DNA of 11,186 nt from Bauldia sp. (lineage in GTDB: Bacteria; Pseudomonadota; Alphaproteobacteria; Rhizobiales; Kaistiaceae), in contig JAGRKY010000302.1 of NCBI GenBank assembly GCA_020442095.1, positions 1 through 11,186 on the forward strand, given 5' to 3'. Under the pieces are notes generated by a model. That model had not been told where the DNA came from. It was given only the letters and a program-made list of their open reading frames with translations, and searched no databases. Below, piece after piece: positions 1 through 8,300 of the stretch; positions within the stretch are counted from its first letter, which is position 1; the number at the start of each line of letters is the position of its first letter. The translations under genes were made by a program, and so were the position numbers.

Positions 1-1007
1 GGATGATGTGGAACTGGCTGGTCTCCGGCCTCGCCTTCGGCGCGACGCTGCTGCTCTACGACGGCTCGCCCTTTCATCCTTCCGAGGAAGTGCTGTTCGA
101 CTATGCCGAAGCGGAGCGGATGAACGTCTTCGGCACCTCCGCCAAATATATCGACGCGGTGAAGAAATCCGGGCTGAGGCCGATCGACCGCTTCGACCTG
201 TCGAGCCTCAGGATGATGATGTCGACAGGGTCGCCACTCGCGTCCGAAAGCTTCGACTTCGTCTACAAGGCGATCAAGCCGGACATCCATCTGGCATCGA
301 TTTCCGGGGGAACGGATATCGTGTCCTGTTTCGTCCTCGGCATCCCGACCAAGCCGGTCTGGCGCGGCGAGATCCAGGGGCCGGGGCTCGGGATGGCAAT
401 GGACGTCTTTGACGAGGACGGCAATCCCATGCCTTCCGGCAAGGGCGAACTCGTCTGCACCCGACCCTTCCCGTCCATGCCGATCGGCTTCTGGAACGAC
501 CCCGACGGCGCCAAGTACCGGGCGGCCTATTTCGAACGCTTCCCGGGTATCTGGTGCCACGGCGACTTTGCCGAATGGACCGTCCATGGCGGCATGATCA
601 TCCACGGCCGCTCCGATGCGACGCTCAACCCGGGCGGGGTCAGAATCGGAACCGCCGAGATCTACGCGCAGGTCGAGACGATTCCGGAAGTGGCCGAGGC
701 GTTGGCCATCGGCCAGGAATGGGACGGCGACGTCCGGATCGTGCTCTTCGTCCGCCTCAAGGACGGGGTCGCGCTCGACGATGATCTGATCGGCAGGATC
801 AAGTCGGTTATCAGGCGTGGTGCGACGCCACGCCACGTCCCCGCCCGGGTGGTCGCCGTTAACGACATTCCGCGGACCAAGTCGGGCAAGATCGTCGAAC
901 TCGCGGTCCGCGAAGTCGTCCACGGCCGCCCCGTGAAGAATGTCGACGCACTCGCCAACCCCGAGGCGCTGGCCTTTTTCAAGAACCGCGAAGAGCTTTC
1001 CACCTGA
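1..1007 (+). CDS. aacS: Acetoacetyl-CoA synthetase (acetoacetate--CoA ligase), C-terminal half, 5' truncated by window edge
   Basis: This cytoplasmic enzyme activates acetoacetate with ATP and CoA to acetoacetyl-CoA, salvaging carbon from ketone bodies or PHB breakdown. The 334 readable residues are about half of the usual length near 650. The first two bases (GG) fit the end of a Trp codon before [10 protein letters not shown], a stretch typical of this family, so the ATG at 3 is internal and not the start. ANL-superfamily motifs appear in order: SGGTDI (101-106), CHGDFAEW (185-192), the hinge region [11 protein letters not shown] (202-212) and the A10 motif PRTKSGK (290-296), whose Lys296 is the adenylation lysine. 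The specific spacing and the wording around GWMMW and [13 protein letters not shown] favour acetoacetyl-CoA synthetase over acetyl-CoA or propionyl-CoA synthetase. No clear terminator hairpin follows the TGA. The gene is intact as far as it can be seen. Confidence 0.93.
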   Translation, partial: MMWNWLVSGLAFGATLLLYDGSPFHPSEEVLFDYAEAERMNVFGTSAKYIDAVKKSGLRPIDRFDLSSLRMMMSTGSPLASESFDFVYKAIKPDIHLASISGGTDIVSCFVLGIPTKPVWRGEIQGPGLGMAMDVFDEDGNPMPSGKGELVCTRPFPSMPIGFWNDPDGAKYRAAYFERFPGIWCHGDFAEWTVHGGMIIHGRSDATLNPGGVRIGTAEIYAQVETIPEVAEALAIGQEWDGDVRIVLFVRLKDGVALDDDLIGRIKSVIRRGATPRHVPARVVAVNDIPRTKSGKIVELAVREVVHGRPVKNVDALANPEALAFFKNREELST

Positions 1008-1128
1008 GGTTTGCCGATTTTTTACGCCAATTCGCGGCGGTAGTCTTAATGCATCGTATCTTATTACAATGAAAACTGGAGCATCGGATCAATTCATTAT
1101 TGAGGAAATAACAATTGTCTTCAGTGAT

Positions 1129-1143
1129 TTAACTACCCGTTAA
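1129..1143. promoter_or_regulatory. Perfect CtrA-type box (TTAA-N7-TTAA) before the TadG-like gene
   Basis: The sequence TTAACTACCCGTTAAC has two TTAA half-sites exactly seven bases apart, followed by C, which matches the alphaproteobacterial CtrA consensus TTAA-N7-TTAAC. It ends 61 bases before the start codon at 1205. In Caulobacter, CtrA boxes often overlap the -35 region of activated promoters, and pilus genes are among CtrA targets. The motif is seen directly; binding and direction of control are inferred. Confidence 0.72.
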
Positions 1144-1174
1144 CTGGCCAAGCTCAAGTTCCTGGCAGATTTAA

Positions 1175-1189
1175 AGGCGACATTCGCCT
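1175..1189 (+). promoter_or_regulatory. Small hairpin just before the ribosome binding site of the TadG-like gene
   Basis: AGGCGA (1175-1180) and TCGCCT (1184-1189) form a perfect 6-bp stem with a 3-base loop. AGGAG follows at 1192-1196, eight bases before the ATG at 1205. The hairpin would lie in the 5' leader and might affect translation or mRNA stability, but it is short and could be chance. Confidence 0.35.
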
Positions 1190-1204
1190 CCAGGAGTACG
1201 TGCG

Positions 1205-2794
1205 ATGGCCTTCTTCAATCGTTTTGGCCGTGACGAGGACGGAAACGTCGCGGTGGTCTTTGCCCTGGCGCTGATTCCGCTCTTCGGCGCCGTCGGGGCC
1301 CTTGTCGACTATTCGCGCGTCACCGACTTCCGCGCCGAGGTTGCGGCCGCGACGGACGCGGGGCTTCTTGCCGTCGGCAGCCAGCCGCCGATGACCGACA
1401 AGCAGGCCTATAATACCGTCAACAACTGGATGGAGACGCATATCAAGCCGACCTACAGCGGCAACTGGAAGCTCGACTCGGTTGTCCAGGGTCAGGGTGG
1501 CAAGATTACCGCCACCGTCTCCGGCGAGGTCAGCACCACCATCGCCAAGGTGCTCGGTGTCCAGACGATCCCGATCAGCGTCACGTCCGAAATCGTCAGC
1601 TCTATGGGCAAGGTCGAGATGGTGATGGTGCTCGACAACACGGGCTCCATGTCGAGCAAGAACAAGATCGGCAAGCTGAAGGACGCGGCGGAGGCCCTGG
1701 TCGACACGCTGGCGAACGCAGTCACCGATCCGAATGATCTGAAGATCGGCCTGGTGCCCTTCTCGCAGACGGTGAATGTCGATCCCAAGTACAAGAACGC
1801 CGACTGGCTCGACAAGGACGGCAAGTCGGATTCCGCGAAGAGCCTGTTCCTCGGCCAGGAAGTCAACCGGCTCAACCTGTTCACCGCAATGGGAACGTCA
1901 TGGGGCGGCTGTGTCGAGACGCGCGCCGGCTATGAAGCGAGCGAGACGCCGCCGAACAGCGGCAACCCCAACACGCTTTATGTTCCGTTCTTCGCCCCCG
2001 ACGAGCCGGGCGGCAAAGGTGAAGGCGATAACACCAACTCGAGCAAATACAACTACAACAACAGCTATCTCAAGGACTCGAAGCTCAGCAAGATCAAGTC
2101 GGACCTGAATTCGAAAGGCCTCGGCGCGATGACCAAGCTTGACAACTACCGGCTGCTCGAAGGCGACGTCCTGAAATACGAGGGCAGCCCGACGCCCTAT
2201 TCGGGCACGACCGACACCATGAGCTACCAATACGGCCCCAATTCCGGCTGTGAAATGGCGCCGATCATGCGCCTCACGACAAACACCACTGAAGCCAAGA
2301 CCGCGATCGGCAAAATGATCGCCAACGGCAATACCGACATTCCGATCGGCGCGACCTGGGGCTGGAACGTGTTGTCCGACACCGGGCCGTTCGGTGACGG
2401 GATCGCCTATGGCACCGAGGACTGGACCAAGATCATGGTGCTGATGACCGACGGCAATAACGCAAACACGACCGGCAACGAGGAGAACAACTCCCTCTAT
2501 TCCGGCGTCGGCTACGTGTGGCAGGAGCGCATGGGCGTACCCGCCAACGACAACAGCCAATCGAACCGGACCAAGGCGCGTGACGATCAGCTCGAGGAAA
2601 TCTGCACGGCCATGAAGAAGAAGGGCATCGTGATCTACACGGTGCGGGTCGAGGTCACCAACGGCTCGAGCGACGTGCTCGAGAACTGCGCGACGACCCC
2701 GGACTACTTCTACGACGTCAGCAACGTCTCGGACCTGGTCGCGGCTTTCGAGGATATCGGCGGCTCCATCGAGAAGCTGCGGCTGGCGCGCTGA
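1205..2794 (+). CDS. TadE/TadG-like pilus-assembly protein with von Willebrand factor A domain
   Basis: This is a 529-residue protein anchored in the inner membrane with a large periplasmic part, of the type linked to Flp/Tad pilus systems. A short charged N-terminus (MAFFNRFGRDEDGN) leads into one hydrophobic segment at about 15-34 ending in VDYSR, the usual Tad-like N-terminal module. A vWA domain starts near 136: VLDNTGSMS (142-150) is the MIDAS loop with Asp144 and Ser148, Thr146 replacing the first Ser of DxSxS, and LMTDGNN (413-419) is the later MIDAS-side loop. Between them lies a long Asn/Tyr/Ser/Gly-rich stretch (about 195-345) that interrupts the fold. Cysteines at 236, 349, 467 and 495 could form two disulfides in the periplasm. 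AGGAG eight bases upstream supports the start. No other tad genes are adjacent, so it stands alone with its own promoter region and terminator. The family is secure; the exact role is not. Confidence 0.85.
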   Translation: MAFFNRFGRDEDGNVAVVFALALIPLFGAVGALVDYSRVTDFRAEVAAATDAGLLAVGSQPPMTDKQAYNTVNNWMETHIKPTYSGNWKLDSVVQGQGGKITATVSGEVSTTIAKVLGVQTIPISVTSEIVSSMGKVEMVMVLDNTGSMSSKNKIGKLKDAAEALVDTLANAVTDPNDLKIGLVPFSQTVNVDPKYKNADWLDKDGKSDSAKSLFLGQEVNRLNLFTAMGTSWGGCVETRAGYEASETPPNSGNPNTLYVPFFAPDEPGGKGEGDNTNSSKYNYNNSYLKDSKLSKIKSDLNSKGLGAMTKLDNYRLLEGDVLKYEGSPTPYSGTTDTMSYQYGPNSGCEMAPIMRLTTNTTEAKTAIGKMIANGNTDIPIGATWGWNVLSDTGPFGDGIAYGTEDWTKIMVLMTDGNNANTTGNEENNSLYSGVGYVWQERMGVPANDNSQSNRTKARDDQLEEICTAMKKKGIVIYTVRVEVTNGSSDVLENCATTPDYFYDVSNVSDLVAAFEDIGGSIEKLRLAR

Positions 2795-2814
2795 CTTCCA
2801 GACCGACGACATTC

Positions 2815-2849
2815 GAAAGGGTCGCCACCGGCGGCCCTTTCTTCTTTTT
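2815..2849 (+). terminator. Rho-independent terminator of the TadG-like gene
   Basis: Arms 2815-2826 and 2830-2841 pair over 12 bp with one G-T wobble around a 3-base ACC loop, followed by TTCTTTTT. It begins 20 bases after the stop codon. Confidence 0.9.
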
Positions 2850-2935
2850 GGCCTTCGGCGCTTTGCAGCAGCCGCAGTTCATGGTCTTCTTGCCAAAAGA
2901 CAGAACAAGGTCGCCGGTCGGGAGGAAAGACGCCG

Positions 2936-3955
2936 ATGTACCAGACTGCGGACGGGACGAAGCTCTTCGTCGTCGATGGCCATACGCATCTCTGGGATGC
3001 GCGGCCCGAGAATCAGCGCAACCGCTACGGCGCGACCTTCATCGAGAGCTTCTGGACGGCCCATACCGGGCTGGCGCCGGCTGGCGAACAATGGGAGTGG
3101 GAGCGCTTCCTCCATTACGGCGTCGAAGGCGCGGCGAAGGACCTCTTCGTCGACGGCCATTGCGACATGGCGATCCTGCTGCCGACCTACCTCTTCGCCT
3201 TCTACAACAAGGGCTTCAACACGACCGAGCAATGCGCGGCACTGAAAGAGGCGTTCCCGGAGAAGGTCATCCTCGCCGGCCGCATCGATCCGCGCGAGGG
3301 AACCCGGGGCCTTGAGCAACTGGAAGCCGACCATGAGCGCTGGGGCTTCCGCAGCGTCAAGATCTACACCGCCGAATGGTTCGGCGATTCAAAAGGCTAT
3401 TCGCTGAAAGAGGATGCGGTCGGCTTCTACCTCGAGAAATGCCGCGCGCTCGGCATCGACATCATCCACATCCACAAGGGCCCGACGATCCACCCGCTCA
3501 ACCTCGACGCCTTCGACGTGCGCGATGTCGACGACGTGGCGACCGCCTTTCCCGACCTCAAGTTCGTCATCGACCATTGCGGCATCCCGCGCCTCGACGA
3601 ATTCTGCTGGATCGCCAACCAGGAGCCCAACGTCTATGGCGGCCTCTCGGTGGTCAGCGCCTTCATCCACCAGCGGCCACGCTATTTCGCGTCGCTGATG
3701 GCCGACCTCCTGTTCTTCCTCGGCCCCGACCGGCTGATCTTCGGCACGGATTACGCGATCCACTCGCCGAAATGGATCGTCGAGCATTTCGCCAATTTCG
3801 AATTCGACGACGAGATGGCGCGCGAAGCCGCCACGCCCTTCACCCTCGACGTCAAGGCCAAGATACTCGGCCTCAACGCGGCGAAGCTCTACGACATCCC
3901 GGTGCCGGCCGAGTGCTACCAGCCGGCGGACACCGTGGCCGAGGCGGCGGAGTAG
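2936..3955 (+). CDS. Amidohydrolase-2 family metal-dependent hydrolase or decarboxylase (TIM barrel)
   Basis: This is a 339-residue soluble protein of the amidohydrolase superfamily, close in type to the ACMSD/amidohydrolase-2 group. Visible metal-site elements are DGHTH (14-18, His16 and His18) after the first strand, HIHKG (178-182), IDHCG (212-216, His214) and FGTDY (269-273, Asp272). The length is normal and there is no signal peptide, so it should be cytoplasmic. GGAGG at 2921-2925 supports the start, with a somewhat long 10-base spacing. The next gene on the same strand encodes a DUF59 protein. From memory, a homologous amidohydrolase-2 gene accompanies the propane/acetone monooxygenase operons (mimABCD, prmABCD) of mycobacteria and relatives, with a DUF59-type partner; its substrate there is not established to my knowledge. 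I therefore give no substrate. The superfamily is sure; the monooxygenase link is inference. Confidence 0.85.
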   Translation: MYQTADGTKLFVVDGHTHLWDARPENQRNRYGATFIESFWTAHTGLAPAGEQWEWERFLHYGVEGAAKDLFVDGHCDMAILLPTYLFAFYNKGFNTTEQCAALKEAFPEKVILAGRIDPREGTRGLEQLEADHERWGFRSVKIYTAEWFGDSKGYSLKEDAVGFYLEKCRALGIDIIHIHKGPTIHPLNLDAFDVRDVDDVATAFPDLKFVIDHCGIPRLDEFCWIANQEPNVYGGLSVVSAFIHQRPRYFASLMADLLFFLGPDRLIFGTDYAIHSPKWIVEHFANFEFDDEMAREAATPFTLDVKAKILGLNAAKLYDIPVPAECYQPADTVAEAAE

Positions 3956-3982
3956 GTTCGCATTCGATGGCCCTCCCAACCC

Positions 3983-4071
3983 CGCTCATTCCCGCGAAAG
4001 CGGGAATCCAGAACCGGGACATGGTGCTCCCCTCAGAAGATGCTGGGTCCCCGCTTTCGCGGGGACGAGCG
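3983..4071. repeat. Paired palindromic intergenic repeat (two hairpins with GAAA and TTTC loops)
   Basis: Two hairpins face each other. ATTCCCGC (3988-3995) pairs with GCGGGAAT (4000-4007) around GAAA; GTCCCCGC (4047-4054) pairs with GCGGGGAC (4059-4066) around TTTC. The 29-base arms 3983-4011 and 4043-4071 are inverted copies matching at 25 of 29 positions, and the four differences are compensating pairs (A-T in one hairpin, G-C in the other), so both structures are kept. This looks like a dispersed REP-type element of the kind whose translation gives the IPAKAGIQ peptide seen as an artefact in many genomes. It fills most of the gap between the amidohydrolase and DUF59 genes and ends four bases before the next start codon. 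Copy number in this genome cannot be judged from one window. Confidence 0.88.
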
Positions 4072-4074
4072 GAT

Positions 4075-4803
4075 ATGAATGGTGATGAAGCCCGCCTCGC
4101 CGAAGCGCGGGCGGCTCTCGACACGGTGCTCGATCCCGAACTCGACGAGTCGGTGGTATCGCTCGGATTCATCGGCGATCTCGCCGTCGAAGACGACACG
4201 GTGGCCGTCACCTTCCGCCTGCCGACCGCCTGGTGCTCGCTGAACTTCGGCTGGATCATGGCCGAGGACATGCGCGATGCGCTCTCGCGCCTCGACTGGG
4301 TGCGCCAAGCCGACATCCGCCTCATCGATCATTTCGCCGCGGAGAAGATCAATGCCGGCATTGCCGGCGGAGAGGATTTCGCCGCCACCTTCGGCGCCGA
4401 TGCCGGCGGCAGTCTCGCGGGCCTCCGCGACACCTTCCGGCGCAAAGCCTATCTCGGCCGGATGGCGACGCTGATCGGCCTGATCCGCAAGACCGGGCGC
4501 GACGATGATGCGGCGATCGCCCACCTCACCGTGGCCGAACTCGATGCGCTGAGGCGGGATACCATCCTCGCCGGTGCCATCGACCGCTACCTTGAGCTCC
4601 GGGTGGTGTTCGGTGGGCCAGCAAAGGCTTCCGACCCCGCCTTCCGAGACGCGGATGGTACAGATATCCCGGCCGGGGATCTTGCCGACTTCCTCCGCGA
4701 CATCCGCATGCGCCGGCGCGGCGTGGAGGCGAATGGCGAGATGTGCAAGGTCATGCTGAAAGCGCGCTACGGCCAAAAGAAACCGGCCGGCGGCGCCAGC
4801 TAG
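4075..4803 (+). CDS. DUF59 (MIP18/PaaD-like) metal-sulfur cluster assembly family protein
   Basis: This is a 242-residue soluble protein. Its first 85 residues carry the DUF59 fold: DPELDESVVSLGFI (20-33) is the family signature and TAWCSLNFGW (51-60) holds the conserved cysteine, Cys54. The remaining 150 residues have no motif I recognise; Cys224 lies near the C-terminus. DUF59 proteins such as SufT, PaaD and MIP18 help insert metal or Fe-S centres into target enzymes, so this one may mature a metalloenzyme, possibly together with the amidohydrolase gene 119 bases upstream. I chose the ATG at 4075 because the DUF59 signature then begins about 15-20 residues in, as is usual. The frame is open further upstream with ATGs at 4021 and 3967, which would add a tail translated from the palindromic repeat. 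The only ribosome-binding-like sequence for 4075 is the GGGG of the repeat arm (4061-4064). It ends 15 bases from the convergent gene. Confidence 0.8.
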   Translation: MNGDEARLAEARAALDTVLDPELDESVVSLGFIGDLAVEDDTVAVTFRLPTAWCSLNFGWIMAEDMRDALSRLDWVRQADIRLIDHFAAEKINAGIAGGEDFAATFGADAGGSLAGLRDTFRRKAYLGRMATLIGLIRKTGRDDDAAIAHLTVAELDALRRDTILAGAIDRYLELRVVFGGPAKASDPAFRDADGTDIPAGDLADFLRDIRMRRRGVEANGEMCKVMLKARYGQKKPAGGAS

Positions 4804-4818
4804 CGCGACCGCTTGGGC

Positions 4819-5316
4819 TCAGTCCGGACAGTCCTCGACCTGCCAGCCAGTGCCCGGGCGCAGGCTCCGGGACATGTGGGTGACCAGCGGGTCGTAGGCT
4901 TTCTTTTCGGCGGCCGGATATTCGATCGCAATGCCGTTCCAGACCGCTTCGCCGCAGGAGAGGATCCAGCGGCGATAGAAAATGCGGTCGTCCCTGGTGC
5001 CGGACAGGACCAGCCCGCGGTCGTCGCGGTGACGATAGGTGATCGTCTCGCCGTCGACCGGAGCCTCGTAGATGGCGATCGTTTCGTCGATCGTATCGAA
5101 GGTCTGCAGGCTGCCGAAGACGGCAACCGAAGCGCTGCCGTCGGGCGCGGTGAAGCGCAGCCCGTCGCCATTTGCCGGGGGCTCGCCCGCCTGCCAGCCG
5201 GCCGGGACGTCCGCGGTGGTTCCGAACCGCTCGTTGACGTAGGTCTGCCACGCCTCGGCCAACGCCGGTCCGGTCGCGACGGCGGCGAGGATCAATGCAA
5301 GGACGAGGCGGCGCAC
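4819..5316 (-). CDS. Small exported protein of unknown function
   Basis: This is a 165-residue protein with a clear Sec signal peptide: MRR, a hydrophobic core (4-17) and a likely cut after ALA at residue 20. The mature part of about 145 residues has Cys121 and Cys163, which could form a disulfide in the periplasm. The NERFGTTADVPAGW start and the PPANGDGLRF stretch recall short exported hypothetical proteins common in Hyphomicrobiales, but I know no assigned function. The start is GTG (plus-strand CAC at 5314-5316), one base after the TAG of the kinase gene (TAG-C-GTG), so translation is probably coupled to the kinase. AGGG lies four bases before the GTG, inside the kinase's final codons. 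It converges with the DUF59 gene across a 15-base gap with no obvious terminator. No membrane anchor is seen beyond the signal. Confidence 0.78.
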   Translation of the reverse strand: MRRLVLALILAAVATGPALAEAWQTYVNERFGTTADVPAGWQAGEPPANGDGLRFTAPDGSASVAVFGSLQTFDTIDETIAIYEAPVDGETITYRHRDDRGLVLSGTRDDRIFYRRWILSCGEAVWNGIAIEYPAAEKKAYDPLVTHMSRSLRPGTGWQVEDCPD

Positions 5317-5317
5317 G

Positions 5318-8300
5318 CTACCCTGCCAGGACGCGCGTTGTCGGGAAGGTGATGCGGACCAGCGTACCCTGGGCCGGGACGCTGTCGATGGCGAAGGTCG
5401 CCCGGTTTGCCTCGACCAGCGCCTTGGTCAGGGGCAGGCCGAGACCGGTCCCCTCGCCCGACCGGCCCGAGGTCGCGACCTGGCGGAAAGGCTTCATCGC
5501 GGTCTCGATATCCTTGTCGTCCATGCCAATGCCGGTATCGCGGATGCGGACCACGACCTCGCCGCTGTCCTCCATCGCGGTGGCGACGATGACCTGGCCG
5601 CCGGCCTTGGTGAACTTGATCGCGTTGGACAGGAGATTGAGGAGGATCTGGCGGAGCGAACGCAGGTCGGCGACGACATTCGGCAGGGTCGAGGACAGCG
5701 AGGTGCGGATGATGATCCGCTCGCGATTGGCCTGCGGCTGCATCAGCGCGACGCATTCCTGGATGACGGCGTTGACCGCGACGGATTCGAAATTGAGATC
5801 GAGCTTGCCCGCCTCGACCTTCGACAGGTCGAGGAGGTCGTTGATCAGGCTCATCAGATGCTCGCCGGAGAGATGGATATCCCGGAGATAGCTGCGATAG
5901 CGATCGTTGCCGACCGGCCCGAACCGCTCCGCCATCATCACTTCGGAAAAGCCGATGATGGCATTCAGCGGCGTGCGGATTTCGTGGCTGATCCTGGCGA
6001 GGAATTCGGACTTCTGGAGGTTGGCCGCCTCGGCCGCGCGCCGCGCCGCGACGAGCTCCTCCTCGACATTCTTCCAGTGGGTGATATCGCGGAGGACCGC
6101 GCAGTATTTGCCTGAATCGGTCAGCCGCCCGATCGTCATGAAAAGCGGGATGAGGCCACCGCGCGGCACCTTTCCGATCACCTCGCGGCCATCGTTGAGG
6201 ACGCTCGCGACGCCGTTCGAGGCGAGGCCGTCGAGATAGTCCCGCGCCGGCTTGCGGCTCTCCTCGGCAAGCAGGTCGGTGAAAGGCCGGCCCGCGACGT
6301 CGGCCGCCTCGACACCGAAGAGTGCTTCCGCCGTGCGGTTCATGCGCTCGACCCGGCTTTCGGAATCGATCACCACGACGCCGTCGGTAGCGGTGTCGAG
6401 CATCGCCTCGAGCTCGCGAATACGCGGCTCGACCTCGACCAGCGCGGGCGCCGGCTTTGCGACCACAGGTTCGGCGGGCTCGGCGAAGATGGGAGCCGGT
6501 GCGGCCTCGACCAGGGAGAGCATCAGCGCCGTCGATCCCGCCCAGGTGACCGCGTGCAGCTTGGCATCGACGGCAACGTCGGTTCCGTCGGCCCGGGCGG
6601 CGTGCAGCATTCCGCCGACCAGCGTGCCCGACGACCAGTCGCGGCTGTCGGGGAAGATCGCCTCGGCGCCACCAGCCGAGAGGAAGGCATCGAGCGATCG
6701 GTACCCGAGCAGGTCAAGCAGGGCGCGATTGGCAAAGAGGGTGCGGGCGTCGCGGTAGATGGCGATGCCGACCGGAAGCTTGTTGAGAAGCGGGGTCTCG
6801 ACGTCGGCGGCTGCGGGACGCGGAGTCTTCCGCCGGTCCTCACCTTCCGGGCGAGGTTCGCGCGCCGTCTCAGGCTCGTCGGTCTCCTTCTGGACGCCAA
6901 GCGCCTGGGCGATCCGCCGGAACGCGTCCTGCTCCGATCCCGACAACCGCTTCGGCAGGATGCGGGTCGGGGTCTTGCCGAGGTGGACGACGTTCGATTC
7001 TTCCGGCGGCGCTGTTTCGCCGGCTTCGGACGGAGGCTCCTCCGGGCGGTCGGTCTCCGGCGCTTCGGCCGTCTCCGGCTTTACCTCCGAAACCGGCGCG
7101 GGCGTCTCGCGTGCGAGCCGTTCGGTATCGCCGCCGCCCTCGATGGACTGGCGAGCGAATTCATCAAGGTCGCAGTTCGGCGGCGCACGGAGCGGGACCG
7201 GAGGCGGCGCTTTCACCGGCTCCGGTGCGGCGACTTCGGTCACGGGCTCGGCCGCTGCAACCGGCGCTTCGGGGGCGTCCTCCGCCGCTGCTTCCGCGGG
7301 AGACGCTTCCGGATACACTTCTTCAGATACCTCGGCCGGCTCGACCGGGATCGGCATTTCGGCGGGATAACGATCCCCGGTGCGGATCGCGCCGAAGCCG
7401 CGGTAGCCCTGGAACACGCCGTCGCGCGAGAAATCGGGAATGCCGGCGAGGTCAACGGCGATCGCCTCCGGCGCGCCGGCAATCGGCCAATGGACGGTGA
7501 CGCCGAAACGGGCGAGCCCGGCGAGCGCGTCGGCGAGCGCGCCGTCGTGATCGACCGGCAGCCGCGCGGCGAGGTCGCGCCATGTCTCGCCGATTGCCGG
7601 GGCATTGGCGCTGCCGACTTCGGCGGCAAGCTCGTCCGATACGAAAAGGAAAGCGCCACCGGCATCGCTTTGCCACAGGAAGCGGCGCGCCGGGGGTGGC
7701 GGCGGAACTGGAGCCGGCGCGACCTCCGGCACCACCTCGGGTGCCACAACCTCGGCTTCCGGCGCTTCCTCGATAAGCGGCTCAGGAGGCGCCCCGAGAA
7801 CGATCTCCTCCTGCACTTCGGACAAGGGCGGCGGCACCTCGGCGGGCGCCGGCACGACGGGAGCCGGTGCCGCCATCGGAATTGGTGCGGGCGCTGGAAC
7901 CGGTTCAGTCCGGGCCGGCGCGGTGGCCTGCGCTTCCCGCGGGCCGACAATCAGCAGGAAGATGTCATCATCGCCGATCGTCACCCGGGCGACGCCGGCC
8001 GGACGGGCGTGGCCATCGAGGGCGAGCGACGCCCGCACCACCGCGTGCCGGCCTCGCGCGGCTTCGTCGACCAGGCGGTCGATCGCCTGCGAGGCGGGAG
8101 CGAGAATATCGAAGCCGCCGGATGCGCCGAGGACCTTCGCATCGCCATCGAGGACGGCGACAAGGCAATCGTCGGAGGCAATCGCGTCGGCGAGTCGCTC
8201 GGCCCGGGTCGAAAGCGACTCGCGGCTTCCGCCGACCGAGCCGACGGCGAGGACGCCGCGCGCGCCATTGCCGAGGTCGAGCCGCTGGCAGGCGGCTGGC

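Larger units (their letters stand above)
1008..1204. other. AT-rich intergenic control region upstream of the TadG-like gene
   Basis: This 197-base gap is far more AT-rich than the genes around it: by hand count 1041-1140 is about 33% GC. It contains a T run (1018-1023) just after aacS, a perfect CtrA-type box, a small hairpin and a good ribosome binding site. I see no credible small gene in it. Its composition and the box suggest it is the promoter region of the gene at 1205. Confidence 0.7.

Noticed and set aside
2718..2882. Minus-strand 54-codon ORF beginning MNCGCCKAPKAKKKK, with a cysteine cluster that looks like a small metal-binding peptide
   Set aside because: Its Lys run comes from the T tract of the terminator, it has no ribosome binding site, and the rest is antisense to the end of the TadG-like gene.
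3376..4074. Upstream extension of the DUF59 frame through the amidohydrolase gene
   Set aside because: The extension is an out-of-frame, Arg/Pro-rich reading of the amidohydrolase gene and the repeat. The DUF59 fold begins just after 4075.
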